11,343 nucleotides of DNA from Cephalothrix spiralis. Taxonomy: Eukaryota > Nemertea > Palaeonemertea > Archinemertea > Cephalotrichidae. The position numbers and the translations under genes are program-made. Positions 1 through 6,100 of this stretch are shown here, one piece after another. The stretch lies in the NCBI GenBank assembly GCA_032353305.1, contig JAUCNG010375928.1, forward strand, positions 1 through 11,343, in the 5' to 3' direction. Below the pieces are notes generated by a model. The model worked only from the letters and a program-made list of their open reading frames with translations. It had not been told where the DNA came from and made no database searches. The stretch's first letter is position 1. Every line of letters starts with the position of its first letter.

Positions 1-236
1 TTTGAATGCAACAAAACCGATGAATTTTCGACTGCCTTAAAATTGACATTTTACGATTTCAATCATCCCACCTGCCATATAAAATGAATAAAACAAACTA
101 TTTTTAAGGGACTTCCTCAACATGTAGGCTAGCGATTTTTACACGAAAATGATCCTCTTAACTAAAGGAATCATTATATACAATAAAAAAAATATTCAAA
201 ATTTTTTTGCTATCTCCGTGCACATACCTTAATAGG

Positions 237-290
237 GCACTCGAACATGAGATTAAAAGTCTCATGCTCTACCTACTGAGCTAATCACTG
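237..290 (-). repeat. tRNA-Lys(UUU)-like sequence, degenerate
   Basis: On the minus strand this has the D-arm box TAGCTCAGTAGGTAGAGC and a perfect 5-bp anticodon stem (TGAGA/TCTCA) around the loop CTTTTAA, so the anticodon reads UUU (255-257). Position 1 of a tRNA would fall near 290. After the anticodon arm the T arm breaks down: GTTCGAG is present without a pairing stem, and the acceptor ends do not pair. It is therefore a tRNA pseudogene or the head of a tRNA-derived SINE, not a working tRNA. It is the mirror copy of the element at 322-407. Confidence 0.7.
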
Positions 291-321
291 TTTGAAATCG
301 ATAGAAATTTGGTTAAATGAA

Positions 322-407
322 AATGGTATAGCTCAGTAGGTAGAGCGTGAGACTCTTAATCTCATGTTCTGAGTGCTCGAACCCCGTTCGATCCACTTCT
401 CTCGCCA
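322..407 (+). repeat. tRNA-Lys(CUU)-like sequence, degenerate
   Basis: The D-arm box TAGCTCAGTAGGTAGAGC is at 329-346. The anticodon stem TGAGA/TCTCA (348-352 and 360-364) encloses the loop CTCTTAA, giving anticodon CUU at 355-357. The T arm is disturbed (CTCGAACCCCG where GGTTCGANNCC would be expected) and the acceptor strand does not pair with anything downstream. The variable region TGTTCTGAGTGC is shared with the inverted copy at 237-290 but is not the usual tRNA-Lys sequence, so the pair descends from one altered ancestor, probably a SINE head. A functional tRNA gene is unlikely. Confidence 0.7.
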
Positions 408-802
408 ACTGATCTATACAGGCTATCATCCAGTGCTCTAAACTGGGTTGCGTAAATGCAAAATCAAAAACAATTGCGACGCATTAAATTGTTCCTGCTT
501 GGTGTGTATGATAAAACATTAAACAAAACTTGGGGCTAATCGAAAAAGAGTAGCTGTGAGGCGGCTCCCATGTCTTAATATGGGTAAATGCTAGGTATAA
601 GCATTTTGTCTATTCGAGAAGTCATCTGACGCCCTATATAAAAGAAGAAGTTTATTTAGCCAAGCTATGTACATCCCATCTGAAGTTGTTTTCAATTCAA
701 ATTAAGTGGTCACATCTTTTCCAACACTAACATACATGTAAAGCTGACATAAAATGATGATAAGAATTGAAAATTTGATCTTAAAATGATTATCGCACCC
801 AC

Positions 803-995
803 CTAAATTTGTCTTCAATTCTATTTTATTAAGATCTTCGACTCTAAAGCCCATTAAACCATTTCCAAATTGGTCAAAATTTGCATCTGTAATCGTCAGA
901 AAATTTCCAGCGACAAAATCTTCCCATCCGTTGTTCTCATCCTTTAGACTTGTACCAGTCTTGAAGATAACGATAGTTTCAGTCTCGTCAACATC
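803..995 (-). CDS. Gene A exon 3: second half of OB-like domain
   Basis: 193 nt, acceptor CTTTTCCAG|GAT and donor TTTAG|GTGGGT, phase 0 to 1, encoding 64 residues. It opens with DVDETETIVIF, continues through GNFLTITDANF, and ends with GFRVEDLNKIEL, a strand order typical of the rest of an OB barrel. It matches the gene B exon at 8621-8813 in length and phases, with 51 of 64 residues identical by eye. The similarity spills a few tens of bases into both flanking introns, so a fairly recent segmental duplication is likely. The next exon lies beyond the left edge or has been lost. Confidence 0.8.
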
Positions 996-2145
996 CTGGA
1001 AAAGAGTTACATTAAATTATAACTAGAATACCTGAGCTGATGGCGATGCATAATCTTTTTCTTCAACAATATGGGTACTGATCTGAGATGCAGGAATATA
1101 TGCAATCATCAGTTGTTCTACATGATTGATAGCATTACCGGGCTCTGAACAGTGTTGTATGAATGCTGTCGCAGTGGGGTCTTGTTATTTCGACAGGAGA
1201 AGTGTACAGTGCGCAGACAGCTGTTTAAACTCATATGTGCTCTGTACAATTCTCCTGTTAGAAATATCCACTACCGTCGCAGTGGGGCAGTGTGCATTTA
1301 TGAGAGAGAAAATATATCTTTATTTCGTTTTTAAAGCCGACGCTACTGCATGAACTGTTTTCGCTCTAAGCTTTGCAATTGCTGTCTCATTTTCACTCAC
1401 CTTAACCTTAAGGCCGTGATATTTTTCAGTGCCTTTAAGGATACCAACTATCTGTAAAATAGCAACCTGAGAGGTTCTAGGTGAAGGTGCAGATATGAAG
1501 CTGTTTATTTTAGTTATCTGAAACAAATATTTCAATTTTAATTTCATCTGTTTCATAGTTTGACATATTTATAATTTTACTAAATGTTTAAGATCTAGGC
1601 AAGGTCTTTACAATTCTGCTAAATTTTAAAGATCTAAGTAAGATTTTTACACTTTTGCTAGGTCGATATCTTGACACCATATTGATAGATGAGCTTCTTT
1701 TGAATAAAACCTTAAGCCATCTTCTTAGAACGGGTGAGCTGTGAAAAGGTCTAGGAATTTACATATTAATATTTTGGCGCCTTCTTTGTTTTATTTTGCC
1801 TCAGAATTATGAGGCATTATTTAAAATGGCTGACAAAATTTGAGCGTACACAGGACGGTACCTAATGAATATGATATGAAAACGAAGTATCATCGAAAAT
1901 TATAATCTACTAACATAATTCCTAAATGTTCTTACCTTATAGTCTTCTAGTTTATTTTCTAATTCATTTGCTATAACTTTGTATGGAAGCTTTGCTGTAC
2001 AGTATGCCCTGTGAATATCATTTTTGGTTTTTCGACACTTTTGTGAACAGAATAATCCGATTTTACATTTGGCACAACAAACATTAGAGACATTAGAACC
2101 CCAATGTTTATGACACTTCGGGTTTAGACACAAGTTCTCGCCCAT
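803..2145 (-). CDS. Gene A: MYND finger plus OB-like domain protein (5' part; 3' end off the left edge)
   Basis: Three exons, 1936-2145, 1401-1517 and 803-995 (minus strand), join in frame to give 173 residues: 70, then 39, then 64 plus one base. The phases are start to 0, 0 to 0, and 0 to 1. Residues 1-50 form a MYND zinc finger. About residues 50-70 are a charged helical stretch. Residues about 82-173 form a beta-rich unit that I read as an OB-fold. MYND fingers are known protein-interaction modules that bind proline-rich peptides, and OB-folds often bind single-stranded nucleic acid or protein, but the role of this protein is unknown. The MYND-then-OB order is the same as in the C-terminal part of neighbouring gene B, about 750 bp upstream. 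No stop codon is reached in the window, so the full protein must be longer. Confidence 0.75.
996..1400 (-). other. Gene A intron 2
   Basis: A 405-nt intron from GTGAGT to CTTTTCCAG. It contains the foldback element at 1168-1287. The short open frames on the plus strand here run through that element and show no recognisable protein. Confidence 0.7.
1168..1287. repeat. Foldback element flanked by 12-bp direct repeats
   Basis: The 12-mer gtcgcagtgggg occurs at 1168-1179 and again at 1276-1287. Between the copies is an inverted repeat: acaggagaagtgtacagtgc at 1193-1212 pairs with 1239-1258 at 18 of 20 positions, and the similarity continues outward with a gap. This layout resembles a small non-autonomous insertion with duplicated flanks, or a hairpin-forming relic. 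It lies within gene A intron 2. Confidence 0.6.
1401..1517 (-). CDS. Gene A exon 2: first half of OB-like domain
   Basis: 117 nt in phase 0-0, bounded by TTTGTTTCAG| and AAG|GTGAGT, encoding 39 residues. The stretch VAILQIVGIL looks like a first beta strand with the central glycine common in OB folds, followed by a loop and a second strand, GLKVK. It aligns with the gene B exon at 4088-4219 (GTFVFVGVIR ... IRIK), which also ends in phase 0 after a lysine. This exon makes sense only when joined to exon 3, which supplies the remaining strands. Confidence 0.75.
1518..1935 (-). other. Gene A intron 1
   Basis: A GT (GTAAGA) to AG (TTTGTTTCAG) intron of 418 nt between the MYND exon and the first OB half-exon. 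It is AT-rich and contains loosely repeated phrases around 1590-1660 (variants of taagatctaggcaaggtcttta). I see no coding signal in it. Confidence 0.7.
1936..2145 (-). CDS. Gene A exon 1: start codon and MYND zinc finger
   Basis: The exon starts with ATG at 2145-2143 and ends at the donor AAG|GTAAGA (exon end 1936, phase 0), giving 70 residues. The likely zinc ligands are Cys6, Cys11, Cys24, Cys27, Cys33, Cys37, His45 and Cys49. From Cys24 onward the pattern C-x2-C-x5-C-x3-C-x7-H-x3-C is the MYND signature. The first pair is spaced C-x4-C rather than the usual C-x2-C, and there are spare potential ligands at His12, His14 and Cys23. The basic and acidic residues after 50 suggest a short helix leading into the next exon. 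The Met is the natural start because the finger begins five residues after it. Confidence 0.8.
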
Positions 2146-2896
2146 TTTTAATGTTCCATATACATAGCGAAAGTAAAACTAAATATCGATTTGGAAAATC
2201 ATGTGGAAAACCAATAAGCTATTTATAGGAATTTATCGATTTCGTCATTCTTATCAAGCGTGCAATATTGCAAGTTAACTTATTCATAGTCAGGTATTTA
2301 TGTCCAAATCCAACACACTTAGAAATATGATTGCAAAATAAGGCAAAAGCACCTTTAATTCAACTATGTCATAAAGTAAACAAAGGCACAAACGCCTAAA
2401 TAAAAATATTTTGAGCCAACACACACATGCATTTACACAGCATTATAAATGGCATAAACTTATATGTTTTTAAGAAAGGTAATTAGACATAATAGTATTT
2501 TTTAAGAAATGTATTTATTCCTGATGTTACTGACTCATATAGTCACTGAGTATAAACAGGGGGGGGGTCCAAACTGTATTAATTGTTGAAAATATGAACC
2601 ACATTTTGCATCCTTTTTCTGACGATACTTTCTAGACACCACCCATTAATGAGACGAGAACCTCATTTCAAGTGATACCCACCCATTATCGAGACAAGAA
2701 CTTCACTTTCAAGACTTGAGTCTCTCAAGGTGGTGTTAAAAATGAGCCCAATTTACAAAAACACCCCACCCATCCGGGTTGGTGTCTGCACTTTCAATAC
2801 ACCCCCCCCCTCTCGGTATAAAGTATACGTCGTGTAAAAAGGACCCCAAATGAAGGAACCACTTCGATCAATTCAAAATAAGGTTTTATATACATG
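2146..2896. other. Spacer between gene B and gene A
   Basis: About 750 bp separate the gene B stop from the gene A start codon. Transcription of gene A must start in the part next to 2145, but I see no clear TATA box or initiator. The rest contains a 9-G run (2559-2567), a 9-C run (2802-2810), a 40-bp tandem repeat (2641-2720), and complementary phrases gacaccaccc / ggtggtgtt on either side of that repeat. No exon is visible. Confidence 0.6.
2641..2720. repeat. Two tandem copies of a 40-bp unit
   Basis: Units at 2641-2680 and 2681-2720 share acccattaatgagacgagaa / acccattatcgagacaagaa and a similar second half ending in ttcaag. Such a pair usually arises by replication slippage or sits inside a larger dispersed repeat. 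No function is evident. Confidence 0.6.
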
Positions 2897-2902
2897 TTTA
2901 TT
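2897..2902 (-). promoter_or_regulatory. Possible poly(A) signal AATAAA overlapping the gene B stop
   Basis: On the minus strand the end of the reading frame reads GAA TAA ACA, so AATAAA spans the stop codon itself. If used, the 3' UTR would be only about 15-30 nt long. A later signal could be used instead, but no second perfect AATAAA was seen in the next 60 nt. Confidence 0.4.
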
Positions 2903-3197
2903 CATTTAGATCTACGGATTCTTCGATGGTTATGTCTTGGGTTTTTCTAGATATTGTTCCAATTTCTCCGCTTGTTATTTCTTGAGTTTGTCTTGATATT
3001 GGTCCAATTTCTCCTTTACGGTCCATTACAAATATGTCCTGCACATTCTGTATCGAGAATCCGAGGTCACCCGTATCAAGGATTTTTAATGATTGCTGCC
3101 CAAGAACAGCAATAACGTTTCCTATTTTCAATTCCTTTGTCGTAAAATCTTTATCTTGAAATTCTAGAATAAGTGTTGCATATCTTCCATCACTATC
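2898..3197 (-). CDS. Gene B exon 8: second half of OB unit 3, tail and stop
   Basis: Acceptor TTTGTTTCAG|GATAGT, 99 residues, then TAA at 2900-2898. It begins DSDGRYATLILEF, matching DVDENETIVIF of OB unit 1 and TTDGRKFYYS of unit 2 just after the conserved phase-0 intron. It then has GNVIAVLG and GFSIQNVQDIF as later strands. From residue 62 of the exon, a 15-residue unit occurs twice (3014-2970 and 2969-2925): GEIGPISRQTQEITS then GEIGTISRKTQDITI. The tail after the barrel is hydrophilic and probably flexible. Confidence 0.85.
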   Translation of the reverse strand, partial: DSDGRYATLILEFQDKDFTTKELKIGNVIAVLGQQSLKILDTGDLGFSIQNVQDIFVMDRKGEIGPISRQTQEITSGEIGTISRKTQDITIEESVDLNE

Positions 3198-6100
3198 CTG
3201 AAACAAATGAAGTAGAATTTATGAAACACAGAAGTTTTTTTCTTCATTGAAGCAAGCAATTTCAACAAAATAAAATAATTCCGAGCTGTATACTGAGATT
3301 CATGCGCGGGTTTTTATTCGCATGGATCTTCTTTTTTTTAAGAACACAAAATTATACATACTTTTGGCATGACATTATTTTTAAATTATTAATAAAAATA
3401 ATATTTGTAAATGAAAAAAATAACTTTTGTATTTACATATTTTTACAAATTTACTTTAAAGAACAAAAAAAAATAATGATATTAAAATGATTCAAGGAAA
3501 TGAGAGAAAAAAGAAATGACAAGTATAGCGTGAAATATATGCTGTATGAAAGATAGAGTGGAAAGAAATGATCTTAGTATACCAAAAAAACAGTTCATAT
3601 CTTAATTTTGGAATCATGCAGTCACATAACATTATCATTACTTTAGTTGGCTGACACTAGGTGGTTGTTGAAATTGAATGAAGACTCATGTTTCAATGTC
3701 GACCCGCTAACGCCCGCTCTACCAGGCCAACAATATTTTCCGGGCCGACAATAATCTGATAATAAAATAAAATGGCAGACGCTTAGGTAGCCAATTTATG
3801 TCAAAATGCATCACATATCGTGTTCTAAGTTGAATGATGAGGAAGAATTGACATGAAAATCGTAAATCGTTGCGCAAGGATGACAAGTCAAAACAGCTTG
3901 TTGACCTCCCAAATCATGTTATTGTTACATTATAGCATAAATAAGCTATCCACCGGATTGTTTATATGAATATGATCTGTAGTCTGAGATTATATTACAC
4001 AAAGGTTATGATAAATAAATAGTTTGCCTTTTGGATAATAATAGTTTTGGTTATTTTAAAAGGTGTTTTTCTACTTCTGTTTATTACCTTTATTCTAATT
4101 CGAGGTGGATTCCTCTGAATATCCTTTTTACGTATAACGCCCACAAAGACAAATGTTCCATCCGATTCAGACAAGTCATGGCAGTGTTCCCTTGGCATGT
4201 CTTGCAGCCGATCTATAAACTGTAATAAAAAAGGCTCAGTGGACTTAATAATACTGCAGAGGCAATCAGAAATAGGCAATGAGGGTTAAAACAAATTGGA
4301 AAATGAATAGATTATGGAATTTAGTAAAAAAAAAAGTTAACTCACCCTGATAGAAGATGTCTTGCAAATTGTTTTGGTGATTTCAATAAGTTTGCCCATA
4401 AGAGTTTTGATGTAGGTTTCAAAACAGAATGTCTTATGATATTTCCAATCCATCAGTTGACAGTGTTTATCACAGTATTTAGCTAATTTGCATAAAGAGC
4501 ATGTTAATAAATTATTAGTAGATTTACAATTTTTGCATTGGCCGTTATCAATAATATTTTCATCCTCTTCGTTTTTTTCTTGCTGAACAGAATTTGCATG
4601 CAGGCTGAAATACGATGAACGGATAGAGTTTTGTTTAAAAGTCTTTCATAGTGAATGCACTAATTAGGAATCTGGGCTACGACTTTTATTGAACTCATAC
4701 CCAAAAATTAACCAAATCTAAACGAAAACTTAATTTGAATATATACAGTAGTAATATATTGAGGTTGATGAATTTGTTTCAATTAATGAATGAACAAACG
4801 TTACAATAATAGTACAGGATTTCCTATCTATAATTTGGGACTAGCCAAAAACGTTCACAATGAAAGGATGTTCACTAAATCGGACTGTTCACTGGACGGA
4901 CTTATACTGTACAATGTATAATATAGTATACGCTTACCATTTTTCGTTTGAGGTGAGAGATATATTTCCTACGGTGCTAAAACCTTCAGAACTAAGAATT
5001 TCGTTCCCGATTAATGTCGGAGAATATAACTGAAGTACCATTCCTGGTCTCAAATCCACTTGATTGACTTGGTTTCTTTTTGAGTAGTAAAATTTTCTAC
5101 CATCTGTTGTCTGGAAAATAAAATGTTATCAGTAAAGTATATAAATGCAGTATTCTTTGATACATATTAATTTTAAAACTATTTAATCTCCTTTCCTGTG
5201 ATAAAACCGATTAAATCTTGTCCTTTAAAGCTTATTAAATAATGTCTTTAAATCATTTAATATATTGAATTATGAGTCCTAGTTTGGCAAGTTCCCAGCC
5301 ACTAGTGTTTGGCAAGTTCAATGTCAATTTGTGAATTACGCGTTGACCCGACTAGAGCGTTAAATGACAGATCATGAGATAGTAATCGATTTTTAATTGA
5401 TGTAGTTCAAAGTAGTTCGACGTTTCAATAATATTTACGGCTCTTCTGATTGGTTTATGGGCATGACTTGAAATTCATCCGCGCTAATTAAGAGCAATTA
5501 AGATCAATTAATAGGGACGAGAAACGTACTTGTACAGTTTTCCGTGATAAAACCGTACGTGTAATGAATCTGTCCGTAAAATAGATAAAAAGCTCACATT
5601 GGACTAATAGATGTGTGGTAAAACTCATAAACTTTAAGTCCTATACCGACTTGACCTTCAGATTCGATTTCCTCCGAACCAAATCAAAAATAACTACGTT
5701 CACTTCATCATTAAATTGGTAAAAACTTTGAATAGTAGTAAATATTTTGTACTTGATTTCTAGTTATTGAAAATAAAAAAATGAAATTTTGAAAATTTTG
5801 TAAAAGCGATACATTTTGATATCACGGGTCATAATTATATGTAGTCCTATCAAATTTCAATAACTTCATTGTATTCATATGACCTATGACTTCTGTCACC
5901 TTTTATTCATGGTAAAATTTCTAAAATCTAAATTATATTTTTTATGTATTTCTTCTTTTTAAAATGTCTCTCTTCTATTTTTCAGATTATTATTAATTAA
6001 ATCTAAATCAAGTGCCAAATATATATTCTGTTCATAGGTAAGTGAATTTTTCTAAGACGTACGTCTGTCTCCCTTTTCCCCAATAATACAAACAATATTA

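Larger units (their letters stand above)
1..802. other. Left-edge non-coding stretch, probably a gene A intron
   Basis: The donor site of gene A exon 3 (AG|GTGGGT at 801-803, minus strand) opens an intron here, and no later exon was found. In particular, nothing resembles the 72-nt helical exon that follows the equivalent exon in gene B only 212 nt downstream. The stretch holds the inverted tRNA-Lys-like pair at 237-376 and a small hairpin, CCCAT/ATGGG, near 568-585. About 50 bp next to exon 3 resemble the intron sequence beside the paralogous gene B exon near 8570-8620. Otherwise I see no coding signal. Confidence 0.5.

Noticed and set aside
1126-1353. Cys-rich open frames on the plus strand
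   Set aside because: They run through the foldback element and its direct repeats, lie antisense within gene A intron 2, and match no family pattern.
3302-3490. Open frame of 62 codons, Phe/Ile/Lys-rich
   Set aside because: It is a low-complexity translation of AT-rich intron sequence.
3700-3760. Possible tRNA-derived SINE head on the minus strand (GGTAGAGC, GGGTCGA)
   Set aside because: The A- and B-box matches are partial and no tRNA-like arms can be drawn.
4031-4225. Plus-strand open frame of 64 codons
   Set aside because: It is the antisense shadow of gene B exon 7, which has good splice sites, matching phases and a domain match.
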